51,251 nucleotides of DNA, from assembly GCA_009912575.1 (NCBI GenBank), contig WNDP01000012.1, forward strand, positions 1-51,251. The letters run 5' to 3'. Source of the DNA: Acinetobacter bereziniae. Its GTDB lineage: Bacteria; Pseudomonadota; Gammaproteobacteria; Pseudomonadales; Moraxellaceae. How positions within the stretch are numbered: the stretch's first letter is position 1; each line of letters begins with the position of its first letter. Position numbers and translations under genes: made by a program. This document shows, in pieces, positions 8,607-17,682 of the stretch. The notes beneath the pieces were generated by a model that searched no databases, was not told the DNA's origin, and worked only from the letters and a program-made list of their open reading frames with translations.

Positions 8607-8992
8607 AGTTCAATCCTTGAATGAGACTTTTATTGCAGAAGTCTTTTAGTTTTTTAAGCAGAAGCATGCTAATAGTTATTTGATTAAATTTAAATATATT
8701 TGTAGAAATATTAAATTAGCGAGTATTTTTTGAAAAAATAGAGTATTTAAAACAAATAGTTAAAATTTGAATAAATTTTTGCACCAAAATGGTTATAAAA
8801 TTTAAGATATTGATTTATATGTGTTAATTTTTAAAATTATTTAAAATACGAATTTACGTTAATTTTCATATTTTAAAATATTATGAAAAAATGTGATGGT
8901 ACTAACATATAAGCGAAGAGCTTTTGTAATAAAGGAGAATCTTTTGCGGTAAAGCCCAGTAAGGATACTGAGCTTTTCGTGTAAATAAATGG
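8607..8992. other. AT-rich intergenic region with a weak hairpin
   Basis: This stretch is very AT-rich and holds no credible gene. Close to the stop of the next minus-strand gene, an imperfect hairpin (8951-8976, AAAGC-C-CAGTA and TACTG-A-GCTTT) may act in termination, though its T run lies on the plus strand. The promoter of the citrate transporter should be at 8607-8750. Confidence 0.45.
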
Positions 8993-10321
8993 CTAGGAAG
9001 GGTTTTCTTCAGATGGCGGTGCTACTGGTCTTTCAAGTAAGCGGGTCACCAAAAGCTGATCAATTTTAAAATGATCGACATCGACTACTTCAAATTTATA
9101 GCCACCAAAAATAACGGTATCTGCGGGTTTCGGAATCTTTCTTAATTGATACATCATAAAACCTGCCAGAGTTTCATAATTTTCATCATCTGGCATTTCA
9201 TCAATTTCTAGCGCATGCTTCAAGTCTTCTATGGGCGTACTTCCATCAATCAGCCACGAATTATTATCCCGTTTAATAATTTGTTGCTCTTCGTCCATTG
9301 GCGTTACCCAATCACCCATTACCGTGATCATAATATCCGATAGGGTAATCACACCAACGACCAATGCATATTCATTAAATACGACAGCGAACTTTTCTTT
9401 ACTTGATCGGAAACGGTCAAGCAATTCAGAAAGAGTCAGCGTGTCAGGGATACTCAACACAGTACGAATGGTCGACTCGTTTAATTGATTGATTTTTTGA
9501 TTGTTGAGAATACGCACCAAAATATCTTTGGCGTCAACATAACCAATGACCTGATCAATTGTTTCATTACAAACTAAAAATTTTGAATAGGGATATTCCG
9601 CTAATTTTTGGCGGATACTTTCTTCTGGCTCTTTTAATGTAAAAAACACCACATTTTCACGTGGTGTCATACTTGAGGGAACGTTACGTTCTTCAAGTTC
9701 AAATACATTCTCAATAAAATGATGTTCTTGCTTTTGTAGCACACCTGCTTGAGCACCAGCATCCATCACTGCTGAAATATCATCGAAGGTGATATTGTCT
9801 TCACGTGTCGTGTTGACTTTGAATAAGCGGAACAATAAGTTTGCAACGGCATTGATGAACCAAGCCAAAGGTTTACAAATGACGATAAAAACTTGAATAG
9901 GATTTATGACTGAAACTGCAATTTTTTCTGGTGCAATCATTGCCATACGTTTTGGCATTAGATCTGCAAAAAGAATAAATAAAGATGTCACTAGGGTAAA
10001 GGAAAGTGCAAAACTAATGGTTTTTGTCCAAGTACCCACATAAAAACGAGAAACAAATTCAAAGAAATAAGGGCGGAATGCACCTTCACCTAAAATACCG
10101 CCTAGAATCGCGACAGCATTTAACCCGATTTGGGACGCAGCAAAGAAATCGGCAGAGTTTTGCTGTAAGTCTAAGACTTTTTGTGCTCGCTCATCGCCAG
10201 ATTCGGCAAGAATTTTGAGTTTAACTTTACGCGCACCCGCAAGTGCGATTTCAGTTAAAGATAAAAAACCAGCTCCTGCAATGAGTACTGCGATAATTAG
10301 GATATTCTGGAAGAGGCTCAC
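8993..10321 (-). CDS. CNNM/CorC-HlyC family membrane protein
   Basis: The 442-aa protein has the order CNNM (DUF21) membrane domain with three to four helices (about residues 1-190; SLTEIALAGARKVKLK, GLNAVAILGGILGEGAF), a CBS pair (about 205-335; MTPRENVVFFTLKEPEESI, VIGYVDAKDIL, LVVGVITLSDIMITVMGD) and a C-terminal CorC/HlyC domain (about 350-430; WLIDGSTPIEDLKHAL, YETLAGFMMYQLRKIP, FKIDQLLVTR). Such proteins are implicated in magnesium or cobalt efflux; the label hemolysin is historical. The start is GTG, seven bases after AGGTGG. It is a single-gene unit. Confidence 0.87.
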   Translation of the reverse strand: MSLFQNILIIAVLIAGAGFLSLTEIALAGARKVKLKILAESGDERAQKVLDLQQNSADFFAASQIGLNAVAILGGILGEGAFRPYFFEFVSRFYVGTWTKTISFALSFTLVTSLFILFADLMPKRMAMIAPEKIAVSVINPIQVFIVICKPLAWFINAVANLLFRLFKVNTTREDNITFDDISAVMDAGAQAGVLQKQEHHFIENVFELEERNVPSSMTPRENVVFFTLKEPEESIRQKLAEYPYSKFLVCNETIDQVIGYVDAKDILVRILNNQKINQLNESTIRTVLSIPDTLTLSELLDRFRSSKEKFAVVFNEYALVVGVITLSDIMITVMGDWVTPMDEEQQIIKRDNNSWLIDGSTPIEDLKHALEIDEMPDDENYETLAGFMMYQLRKIPKPADTVIFGGYKFEVVDVDHFKIDQLLVTRLLERPVAPPSEENPS

Positions 10322-10384
10322 GAATCCACCTGTGGATCATCATTATTATGAGAAGTTATGAATACATAATAAATTAACACATAA

Positions 10385-10415
10385 AAAGGGGCGGTAGTGA
10401 AGAAATCCGCTACCG
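10385..10415 (-). terminator. Terminator of the LysR-type gene
   Basis: CGGTAG (10392-10397) and CTACCG (10410-10415) form a six-base stem; on the minus strand it is followed by CCCCTTTTTAT. It lies 50 bases after the stop of the regulator gene. Confidence 0.6.
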
Positions 10416-10464
10416 ATTTGGAATGAGTATAAGCTTGAAATGATCAGAATTTAAGAAATTTATC

Positions 10465-11454
10465 TTAATACTGCGAAAAATGTGAATTATTTTGCATGAA
10501 TTCACGGTTTTCTTCTTCAATCATTTGACGTGCAACGTAGAGAATCAATTGACGTAACCAACGATGCGCAGGATGATGATGTAATAGGGGACACCATGCC
10601 ATTTTTAATTCAAATTCAGGAATATAAAATGGAGGATCTTTGATTAATAAGTTTTGGCTTTTCGCTTGTAAGCGCGCAATACGTGTAGGTAAGGTTGCGA
10701 TCAAATCTACATTGGATGCCAATAATGCGGGCATTTGATAATGGCGAGTAAAGACAGAAATTTTACGTTTTTGACCAATGCGTTCTAAGGCTTGATCAAT
10801 CCAACCCAATCCAGCTTGTTTTTCTGGATTGACCCCAAATCCTACGCCCATCCCTGTTTTAGAAACCCAAATATGTTGTGCATCTAAATAGCTTTTAAGA
10901 TTTAAGTTACTTGAAGCAGGATGTTTGTTGTTAAGTAGACAGGAGAAACTGTCACGCCATACTAAAACTTGGTGAAAGCTTTGCGGAATTTCATTGAAAC
11001 GGTTAATCGCCAAATCAACTTTACCTTGTTCCATATCTCGGTAAGACACGTCACTTGGGGTAAGAAAGTCAAGAACGACATTTGGTGCTTCTGAACGTAA
11101 TGCTTTGACTAAACGAGGGACTAAGGTTGCCTCTGCATAGTCTGATGTCATGATACGGAAAACACGGTTACTGGTATAAGGTCTAAACTCAGTACGAGGT
11201 TCCAAAATCATTGACAGGTCAGACAACGCATCACGAATGCGAGGTTGTAGTTCCAGCGCACGTTCAGTCGGGGTCATACCTTCAGAAGAACGGATCAGAA
11301 GAGGGTCATTAAATAAGTTACGTAGACGACGTAAAATATTACTCATTGCAGGTTGGGTTACACCAAGCTGCTCAGCTGCACGAGTCACATTTTTTTCACG
11401 TAAAAGAACGTCAAGGTAAATTAAGAGGTTAAGATCGACCCGCTCCAGATTCAT
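10465..11454 (-). CDS. LysR-family transcriptional regulator
   Basis: The 329-aa protein has an N-terminal winged helix-turn-helix (residues 4-62: VDLNLLIYLDVLLREKNV, then TRAAEQLGVTQPAMSNILRR) and a periplasmic-binding-protein-like effector domain from about residue 95 (RVFRIMTSDYAEATLVPRLV). The spacing and start (MNLERVDLNLL) resemble the NodD/LeuO side of the family. It is divergently oriented to aceA across 624 bp, so regulation of isocitrate lyase or of an unlinked pathway is possible, but no T-N11-A palindrome could be confidently identified. The ribosome binding site is weak. Effector unknown. Confidence 0.88.
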   Translation of the reverse strand: MNLERVDLNLLIYLDVLLREKNVTRAAEQLGVTQPAMSNILRRLRNLFNDPLLIRSSEGMTPTERALELQPRIRDALSDLSMILEPRTEFRPYTSNRVFRIMTSDYAEATLVPRLVKALRSEAPNVVLDFLTPSDVSYRDMEQGKVDLAINRFNEIPQSFHQVLVWRDSFSCLLNNKHPASSNLNLKSYLDAQHIWVSKTGMGVGFGVNPEKQAGLGWIDQALERIGQKRKISVFTRHYQMPALLASNVDLIATLPTRIARLQAKSQNLLIKDPPFYIPEFELKMAWCPLLHHHPAHRWLRQLILYVARQMIEEENREFMQNNSHFSQY

Positions 11455-12078
11455 AAAAAAAATACCGAAAATAAAATTTAGAAATCACATGGGATTATGC
11501 CATAAGGAAATGCTTTTGTGTAAAAAGTAGATGAAAAAACAGCAGGAGATAAAGCTTATATTGATATTTACTGATGTGATTACATTTTTAAGGTTAGAAG
11601 TAAAAACAATCGTAATCACGCATCATCATTTTATAAAAATATCTTCATCTCAAATAGTGCTTAGAGAGTATGGATATTTATGGATCAGCTCAAAAAATGG
11701 CACAGGCTGAATATCAAATTTGCTTATTTTTACATCAAAAAAAATCTCGTCAAGTCTTTTGATGACAAGCTCAGACTTAAGTCTAATACATATAAAAACC
11801 ATTGATCGGCTTATAAAGCATTCAAATTGGTTTAATTCCGTTTTGAAAAAAACATTTAAAATAAATGATTTAAAAATTTATTACATAATTATAATACGAC
11901 TTTGATCTATATATTTTTTAAATAAATACTGAAAATTAACTCAGAATATTGGATTAATTGAAGGAGTCAATCTAAGCTAAGTCTATAACAACGAAGTGTT
12001 CTAAATCTGAACAATCAAATAGCGACTAGATTTGGCCCTTCGATTGATGAAATCCTAATATTATTACAGGAACATATC
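11455..12078. other. Long divergent intergenic region before aceA
   Basis: These 624 AT-rich bases separate the LysR-type gene from aceA. A frame at 11720-11905 lacks a binding site and looks like chance. A TATAAT hexamer is present at 11890-11895, but no good -35 is spaced to it. A ribosome binding site (CAGGAACA) lies just before the aceA ATG. The length suggests a long leader or several regulatory sites for glyoxylate-shunt control. Confidence 0.45.
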
Positions 12079-13683
12079 ATGACTACATACCAAACAGCGA
12101 TTGATGCAATCCGTGAATTAAAAGCAAAATTCGGAAGCACATGGCGCGATATTAGCCCAGAAGATGCTGCTCGTATGCAGATGCAAAACCAATTCAAAAC
12201 TGGTTTAGATATCGCTAAATATACAGCTGCGATCATGCGTCGTGATATGGCTGAATATGATGCAGATTCTAGCAAATACACTCAATCATTAGGTTGCTGG
12301 CATGGTTTCATCGCGCAACAAAAAATGATCGCGAATAAAAAATATTTCGGTACAACAAGCAAACGTTATATCTACCTTTCTGGTTGGATGGTTGCTGCCC
12401 TTCGTTCAGAATTCGGTCCTCTTCCTGACCAATCTATGCACGAAAAAACTTCTGTACCTGCATTGATCGCAGAAATCTACACATTCTTACGTCAAGCTGA
12501 TGCAAAAGAATTAAACGATTTATTCCGTTCGCTTAAAAAAGCAAACGAAGCTGGTGATACTGCAAAAGCTGCTGAAATTACTGCTCAAATCGACGGTTTC
12601 GAAACTCACGTTGTGCCAATTATTGCGGACATCGATGCTGGTTTCGGTAACGAAGAAGCAACTTATTTACTTGCGCGTAAAATGATTGAAGCTGGTGCTT
12701 GCGCACTACAAATCGAAAACCAAGTATCTGATGCGAAACAATGTGGTCACCAAGCTGGTAAAGTAACAGTTCCACATGAAGACTTTATCTCTAAAATCCA
12801 TGCATTACGTTATGCATTCTTAGAAATGGGTCTTGATGACGGTATCATCGTTGCGCGTACTGACTCTGAAGGCGCTGACTTGACTCAAAAAATCCCAGTG
12901 GTTAAAGAGCCGGGTGATATTGCTTCTCAATATATTAGCTACTTAGACACAACTGAAATTGACATTGCTGATGCTCAAGAAGATGAAATCTTGATCAAAC
13001 GTGATGGTAAATTACACCGTCCTAAGCGTTTAGCTTCTGGCTTGTATCAGTTCTGTGAAGGTACTCAAATTGACCGTGTTGTACTTGACTGTGTGTCTAG
13101 CTTACAAAATGGTGCTGACCTTCTTTGGATCGAAACTGCAACTCCAAACGTTGAAGAAATCGCTCACATGGTTAACCGTGTACGTGAAACAGTTCCAAAT
13201 GCGAAGCTTGTTTATAACAACAGCCCATCATTCAACTGGACTTTAAACTTCCGTCAACAAACTTACGATCGTTGGGTTGCTGAAGGTAAAGATGTTTCTG
13301 CTTACGACCGTGCTAAATTAATGAGCGCTGAGTACGATGCGACTGAATTAGCTGCTGATGCTGATGCAAAAATCCGTACTTTCCAAGCAGATGCTTCTCG
13401 TGAAGCAGGTGTGTTCCATCACTTGATCACACTTCCGACTTACCACACTGCTGCGCTTTCAACTCATGAGCTTGCACAAGGTTACTTCGGTTCTGAAGGT
13501 ATGTTGGCTTATGTTGCTGGCGTACAACGTAAAGAAATCCGTGGCGGGATCGCTTGTGTTAAACACCAAGCGATGGCAGGTTCTGACATCGGTGATGATC
13601 ACAAAGAAATCTTCTCTGGTGACAATGCACTTAAAGCGCATGACGATGCTAAAAACACAATGAACCAATTTGCTGCTCACTAA
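12079..13683 (+). CDS. aceA: Isocitrate lyase
   Basis: The 534-aa enzyme cleaves isocitrate to glyoxylate and succinate, the first step of the glyoxylate shunt used on acetate and fatty acids. The active-site signature is KQCGH with catalytic Cys222; the more common form in the short enzymes is KKCGH. Also visible are the metal-binding DIDAGFGNEEATYLLARKMI region (PIIADIDAGFG) and IVARTDSEGADL. At 534 residues it belongs to the larger isocitrate lyase type of Pseudomonas and Acinetobacter rather than the 434-residue E. coli form. Codons are strongly biased (many GGT, CGT, GAA, AAA), as in highly expressed genes. Its own terminator follows. Confidence 0.96.
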   Translation: MTTYQTAIDAIRELKAKFGSTWRDISPEDAARMQMQNQFKTGLDIAKYTAAIMRRDMAEYDADSSKYTQSLGCWHGFIAQQKMIANKKYFGTTSKRYIYLSGWMVAALRSEFGPLPDQSMHEKTSVPALIAEIYTFLRQADAKELNDLFRSLKKANEAGDTAKAAEITAQIDGFETHVVPIIADIDAGFGNEEATYLLARKMIEAGACALQIENQVSDAKQCGHQAGKVTVPHEDFISKIHALRYAFLEMGLDDGIIVARTDSEGADLTQKIPVVKEPGDIASQYISYLDTTEIDIADAQEDEILIKRDGKLHRPKRLASGLYQFCEGTQIDRVVLDCVSSLQNGADLLWIETATPNVEEIAHMVNRVRETVPNAKLVYNNSPSFNWTLNFRQQTYDRWVAEGKDVSAYDRAKLMSAEYDATELAADADAKIRTFQADASREAGVFHHLITLPTYHTAALSTHELAQGYFGSEGMLAYVAGVQRKEIRGGIACVKHQAMAGSDIGDDHKEIFSGDNALKAHDDAKNTMNQFAAH

Positions 13684-13706
13684 GTAAGCACTGACTTGAT
13701 TCGAAG

Positions 13707-13731
13707 AACCCAGCGTAAGCTGGGTTTTTTT
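13707..13731 (+). terminator. Intrinsic terminator of aceA
   Basis: AACCCAGC-GTAA-GCTGGGTT is followed by a T run. It starts 24 bases after the aceA stop. Confidence 0.93.
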
Positions 13732-14061
13732 ATGGTTGATGATAAGTTATATCTTTCAAGATGTATTTTTGAAGCAAACAGGTGATTGTTTTGAATAGCG
13801 CTATGTTTTGACTTCAACAATGGATTTTGATTAGAGTGGGTGAGGGCACAAAAAAGTGACCTAACTTTTATCCTGAAATCTTTAGTGTTTGGTGATCGTC
13901 AATATTTATATCTAATACAAAAAATTAGCACACAATCATGTTTTTGCTGCTTTCGTTTTGTTATTCGGAAAAAATAAAAAAACGCCCAATAAAATTCATT
14001 GAGCGTTTGTATCAAATAAGTCTAAGCTTTTAAAAGCGAGGCATCACTTTCTATACAATGT
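13732..14061. other. Intergenic region between aceA and the PA4642-like gene
   Basis: About 330 bases between convergent genes. Apart from the terminator at 13971-14007 nothing is recognised; all frames are short and lack ribosome binding sites. Confidence 0.5.
13971..14007 (-). terminator. Terminator of the PA4642-like gene
   Basis: The stem AACGC-C-CAAT with ATTG-A-GCGTT (one mismatch) is followed on the minus strand by TTTTTTATTTT. Confidence 0.8.
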
Positions 14062-14349
14062 TTAAGCAAACTTTGCCAATACTTCTAAGAAACCTTCTTT
14101 TTGGCGTGGGTATTCAGCAATCACGTCATGAATACGCTGACCTTCAGGATTAGTTGCATTGATATCACGACCATCAGCAACAAACTTAGTCAATAAACGT
14201 TCATAATCAAAAGGACGCATATGCTTAAATGCATGATACAACACATGGAAATCTGTGTTGATTCCTTCAGGAGGAAGTTGATCTAAGTAGGCAAATACAC
14301 GCTCGTCTGACCATTCTTCATTGAACGTTGCTGGCTGTGAAAGTGACAT
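14062..14349 (-). CDS. PA4642-family protein
   Basis: This 95-aa soluble protein resembles the conserved Pseudomonas PA4642 family: EWSDERVFAYLDQLPPEGI, DFHVLYHAFKHMRP, LLTKFVADGRDINATNPEGQ. The C-terminal half (GRDINATNPEGQRIHDVIAEY) looks like an ankyrin-type turn. No function is established for the family. An AGGAGA ribosome binding site precedes the ATG. It has its own terminator and lies downstream of, but separated from, the min operon. Confidence 0.82.
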   Translation of the reverse strand: MSLSQPATFNEEWSDERVFAYLDQLPPEGINTDFHVLYHAFKHMRPFDYERLLTKFVADGRDINATNPEGQRIHDVIAEYPRQKEGFLEVLAKFA

Positions 14350-14461
14350 AACAGCATCTCCTCAAAAAAATCTAAATCTAATTGTTTATCTTAGTTCGCA
14401 GCATTATATAAATGCTATTGATATTTAGCCTAATAAGGATAAATACAATAATTAGCTGAAA

Positions 14462-14539
14462 AAAATCTAAAATAAAAGGGCAAAATATCTCGCAAGAGTA
14501 AAAGCGATGCTTTTCTAACGCTGCGACATATTTTGCCCT
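14462..14539 (-). terminator. Long branched hairpin ending the min operon
   Basis: Arms of 12 bp (14477-14488 and 14528-14539) continue, across a C-C mismatch, into TCGCA/TGCGA and then an apical AAAAGC-GAT-GCTTTT hairpin. The whole fold is 63 bases. On the minus strand it is followed by TTTTATTTTAGATTTTTTT. It lies 33 bases past the minE stop. Confidence 0.8.
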
Positions 14540-14571
14540 GAATCAATTCACTTGACTAATCAATAATGAAA

Positions 14572-14844
14572 TTATTGTTCTTCAGGTAAATTGATATTCA
14601 TTTCCAACATTTCAATGTTGGCTTCTGAACGAACTTGCATCTGAATGTGCTGTTCATCCACACCACGTATATAACGATTGACCACTTGCATGATTTCTTT
14701 TTTCATTTGATCAATCTTGTCTTGGCTCAGGCGTTTGCCCAAACCATTTTCAGAAGCAACAATAACTTTTAAGCGATCTTTAGCAGTTTGGGCGCTAGAT
14801 GGTTTGTCATCGTTGCTAAAAAGTTTACTCCAAAATCCTGCCAT
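14572..14844 (-). CDS. minE: Cell division topological specificity factor MinE
   Basis: The 90-aa protein stimulates the MinD ATPase and drives pole-to-pole oscillation of the Min system. It begins MAGFWSKLFSNDD, the membrane-binding N-terminal helix; the anti-MinCD segment ERLK-type region is TAKDRLKVIVASENG and the topological specificity domain follows (MKKEIMQVVNRYI, MLEMNINLPE). The ATG at 14844 was chosen because it starts the conserved MAGF. It lies two bases after the minD stop, so translation is probably coupled. Confidence 0.95.
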   Translation of the reverse strand: MAGFWSKLFSNDDKPSSAQTAKDRLKVIVASENGLGKRLSQDKIDQMKKEIMQVVNRYIRGVDEQHIQMQVRSEANIEMLEMNINLPEEQ

Positions 14845-14846
14845 TT

Positions 14847-15659
14847 CTACGCTCCAAATAATCGTGCTAACCAACCCTTAGGTTTCACTGTAATATGACG
14901 ATAAGGACGTTCTTCACCCAAGAAGCGAGCAACTAAATCATCATACGCTTGTCCAGCAGAAGCTTCTTGATAAAGAATAACTGGTTTACCTTCATTGGAT
15001 GCTTGAAGCACACTAGGGCACTCAGGAATAACACCTAAAGTAGGTACACGTAAGATATCTTTAGAAATATCTTCAATAGTCAACATTTCTTGTTTATCAG
15101 CACGTTCAGGGTTAAATCGTGTGATACATAAATGTTTACGAACACGTCCTTCGTTGTTTTCAACTTTTTTCGTTTTACTGTCGAGCATACCAATAATACG
15201 GTCAGAATCTCGAACAGAAGAAATCTCAGGGTTGGTCACAATAATGGCTTCATCTGCATGATACATGGCTAAAATCGCTCCACGTTCAATCCCCGCAGGT
15301 GAGTCACAAATAATGTAATCAAACTCTTGAGAAAGTTCATCAATCACACGTGCGACACCATCATCACTTAAGGCATCTTTATCACGTGTTTGTGATGCAG
15401 GTAAAATATATAAATTTTCAATATCTTTATCACGAATCAAGGCTTGTTGTAAGCGAGCTTCGTTATTGATGACATTTACAAAGTCATACACAACACGACG
15501 CTCACAGCCCATAATCAAATCTAGATTACGCAAACCCACATCGAAATCAATCACAACAGTTTTATGACCACGTAGGGCTAATCCTGTTGCAAAAGATGCA
15601 CTCGTCGTAGTTTTACCTACGCCACCTTTGCCTGATGTAACGACAACAATTTTGGCCAC
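14847..15659 (-). CDS. minD: Septum site-determining ATPase MinD
   Basis: The 270-aa ParA/MinD-family ATPase recruits MinC to the membrane and blocks FtsZ rings near the poles. The deviant Walker A motif is SGKGGVGKTTT with signature Lys11 and Lys16; DFDVGLRNLDLIMG and DYIICDSPAGIE follow. The C-terminal amphipathic membrane-targeting helix KGWLARLFGA is present. I chose the GTG at 15659 (MAKIVVV) because it follows AGGAG and gives the same 270-residue length as the E. coli protein; an ATG at 15683 is in frame without a binding site. It is the middle gene of minC-minD-minE. Confidence 0.95.
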   Translation of the reverse strand: MAKIVVVTSGKGGVGKTTTSASFATGLALRGHKTVVIDFDVGLRNLDLIMGCERRVVYDFVNVINNEARLQQALIRDKDIENLYILPASQTRDKDALSDDGVARVIDELSQEFDYIICDSPAGIERGAILAMYHADEAIIVTNPEISSVRDSDRIIGMLDSKTKKVENNEGRVRKHLCITRFNPERADKQEMLTIEDISKDILRVPTLGVIPECPSVLQASNEGKPVILYQEASAGQAYDDLVARFLGEERPYRHITVKPKGWLARLFGA

Positions 15660-15726
15660 CGAATCCACTCCTGTTATGGTCATTTTACTCGATTGAACGA
15701 GTTTTATATGGTGTTTAATTTATACC

Positions 15727-16446
15727 TTAAAATTGCAAAGCTTCAAATACTAGCTCTTGCTGATCATTCAAGTAAATTTGTACAGCTTTTTTAATCACAT
15801 CTTGCGGAATGTCATCTGCTACACAATATGTTCCTGCAATAGAAACCAATTCAGCTTCTAATGAATGACAAAAAATTCTTGCAGTTGTGTTACCACCTGC
15901 ACCAGCGATGACTCTACCACGAACACTGCCATAGATATGTATATTTCCTGAAGCAATTACTTCTGAACCGCTGTTGATTCCTGCGTTCAGAATGACATCA
16001 CCATGGTCTTGAACAATGCATTGTCCAGTTCTTAAAATTTCATCATGGTATGATGTTGCATGGCTTAAGGTTTTAGGTTTATCGGCAGTTGCAATTTTTG
16101 TAGGTGCATCAGGTTGCTTTACTGGCGTTTCAACCACTTGTTCTTTGGTCGGTTTAATTCGCTGTAAAGGACGATCAGACGGCAAAACAGGGAACTGAAT
16201 TGCTCTAGCTTGATCACCCAATAAACCATCAATCACAGCCATTGGCTGTAAATCTAAGCTGATAATCAATTGAATCAAGGCGATAAGCTCTTGTTCAACT
16301 GTGGTATCAATAATGACTAAAGCCCCTTGATAAGAGGTTTCGCTCATTATTGAGGTTAATTGCTGGCGGATGGCATCATGATCATTAGTATCGAAGGTTA
16401 ATCGGGTAAAATTAACCATTCTGCCTGTAATCCGTATATCAGCCAT
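15727..16446 (-). CDS. minC: Septum site-determining protein MinC
   Basis: The 239-aa FtsZ-assembly inhibitor has an N-terminal MinC_N domain (about 1-100; [19 protein letters not shown]), a variable linker rich in Pro/Lys/Thr, and the C-terminal beta-helix domain (about 135-239; [51 protein letters not shown]) that dimerises and binds MinD. The ribosome binding site is AAGGAAC. It is the first gene of the min operon; a short inverted repeat (ACTCG/CGAGT, 15687-15702) lies between minC and minD. Confidence 0.95.
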   Translation of the reverse strand: MADIRITGRMVNFTRLTFDTNDHDAIRQQLTSIMSETSYQGALVIIDTTVEQELIALIQLIISLDLQPMAVIDGLLGDQARAIQFPVLPSDRPLQRIKPTKEQVVETPVKQPDAPTKIATADKPKTLSHATSYHDEILRTGQCIVQDHGDVILNAGINSGSEVIASGNIHIYGSVRGRVIAGAGGNTTARIFCHSLEAELVSIAGTYCVADDIPQDVIKKAVQIYLNDQQELVFEALQF

Positions 16447-16584
16447 AATTGTTCCTTAAAAGGCTTGTGACCTAAATTTTTCTATCTAAAAGTCAAATTG
16501 TAAATTAGGGCAAATGCTAGAACATATTGAATGATTTCTCTAGCAAAGATACAAATATTTTCAATGAATTGCTTATTCTTTGAA

Positions 16585-17646
16585 TCACTCAGTCTTTGGT
16601 TTATCATTTTTTTCTAATTCAATTTGCCACTGTTTTACTTTTACTTGTTTCCTCAGTGATTCTAAACTTTCATAGACAACAGATTCAACTAATTCTTCAA
16701 GATGCTGATTTTCAATATTTATCTGACTTAATTTCGTAGAAATCAACTGATAAGTAGCATTTGGCTGTTGGATATTGCCCTGTGTAAAGGGTTGAACTAA
16801 ACCTTGAGTAATGTTTTCTCCGAGCTGTTGTCCTATATTTTGAATCTGATTTTCAATCATGCTGCTTGCAATAGGAATCAGCCTTAAGAGTTGAGTCAGT
16901 TGAGGCGTATCTTCAATGGCTTGCCGAACGATTTGTCCTACATTGTGGGTAATTTGAGCGCTTTGGGCTTTTAATTCTACAGCCAAAGACTCTTGTAGAA
17001 TCTCAGCTAGGGTCTGTGCAAAGCGCTCTCGATGATGATCAACCAAGTCATGAATGATCTTTTTATGACTCGAACTGGTGGCAAGTTCATGTTTAATCCC
17101 ATCAATCACGGTGATGACAACACGATCAGAAAGTTCTTCCATTAAGACACGATAGTAAAACACGATACGTTTCATGATGCTATCAGGAATCACCTTGTAG
17201 CCTAACTCGTGAAAATGATACGCAATGATACCTGCTCGAATTAAACGTAAAAAACGTAAAAAACGTAAATAGGGGATGATGGCTAAAATTTCATACCAGT
17301 GAATAAAGGGACAGAAGAACCAGCGCGCATGATGTTTATTGATAATTGCAATCAACCAGCGGATGGCTAATTCAACCACCAAGAAAGTAATAAACCAGCT
17401 TTCTGTTTTAATGACCCATGGGTGTAAATCAGTTTTATAGTACTGCAAAACTTGAGGAAGGCGTATTTCATTAAACAGCCAATCGCCAAAATTACTCATC
17501 AAAAAGGCATTGGCACACAAACAGAATAAGTTGAAAACAATGATAAACATCATAAAGATGTCGTAACCAAATGAAATCCACCATCCACGTGACATTTCTT
17601 GTTTTGGTTGTGTATCCTGTTGAGGGGCGTTCACTTGCTCTGTCAT
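16585..17646 (-). CDS. Voltage-sensor-like membrane protein without a pore domain
   Basis: The 353-aa protein has four hydrophobic segments in residues 28-137 and a long soluble C-terminus. S1 is about 28-50. S2 (77-102) contains ESWFITFLVVELAIRW, like the F...E...R pattern of voltage-gated channels. S3 is HWYEILAIIPYL. S4 (126-139) carries Arg128, Arg131, Arg134 and Arg137 at every third position. No S5-pore-S6 follows; instead residues 140-353 are helical and polar, with a stretch of repeated Gln/Ile/Asn (IENQIQNIGQQLGENI). Known pore-less voltage-sensor proteins include Hv1 and VSP, but homology is not shown here. It is the second gene of an operon with the acyltransferase (36-bp gap). Function unknown. 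Confidence 0.75.
   Translation of the reverse strand: MTEQVNAPQQDTQPKQEMSRGWWISFGYDIFMMFIIVFNLFCLCANAFLMSNFGDWLFNEIRLPQVLQYYKTDLHPWVIKTESWFITFLVVELAIRWLIAIINKHHARWFFCPFIHWYEILAIIPYLRFLRFLRLIRAGIIAYHFHELGYKVIPDSIMKRIVFYYRVLMEELSDRVVITVIDGIKHELATSSSHKKIIHDLVDHHRERFAQTLAEILQESLAVELKAQSAQITHNVGQIVRQAIEDTPQLTQLLRLIPIASSMIENQIQNIGQQLGENITQGLVQPFTQGNIQQPNATYQLISTKLSQINIENQHLEELVESVVYESLESLRKQVKVKQWQIELEKNDKPKTE
17243..17269. repeat. Perfect 3 x 9-bp tandem repeat in the S4 codons
   Basis: The unit AAACGTAAA (plus strand) occurs three times without mismatch. On the coding strand it encodes Leu-Arg-Phe repeats, that is, most of the arginine ladder of the voltage-sensor-like protein. Unit gain or loss would keep the reading frame and add or remove one arginine. 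Confidence 0.9.
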
Positions 17647-17682
17647 GCCAATCCTTTATGTTAAAGCGATAAAAAGCTGAGA

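Noticed and set aside
11720-11905. 61-codon frame upstream of aceA
   Set aside because: AT-rich chance frame rich in Ile/Lys, without a ribosome binding site.
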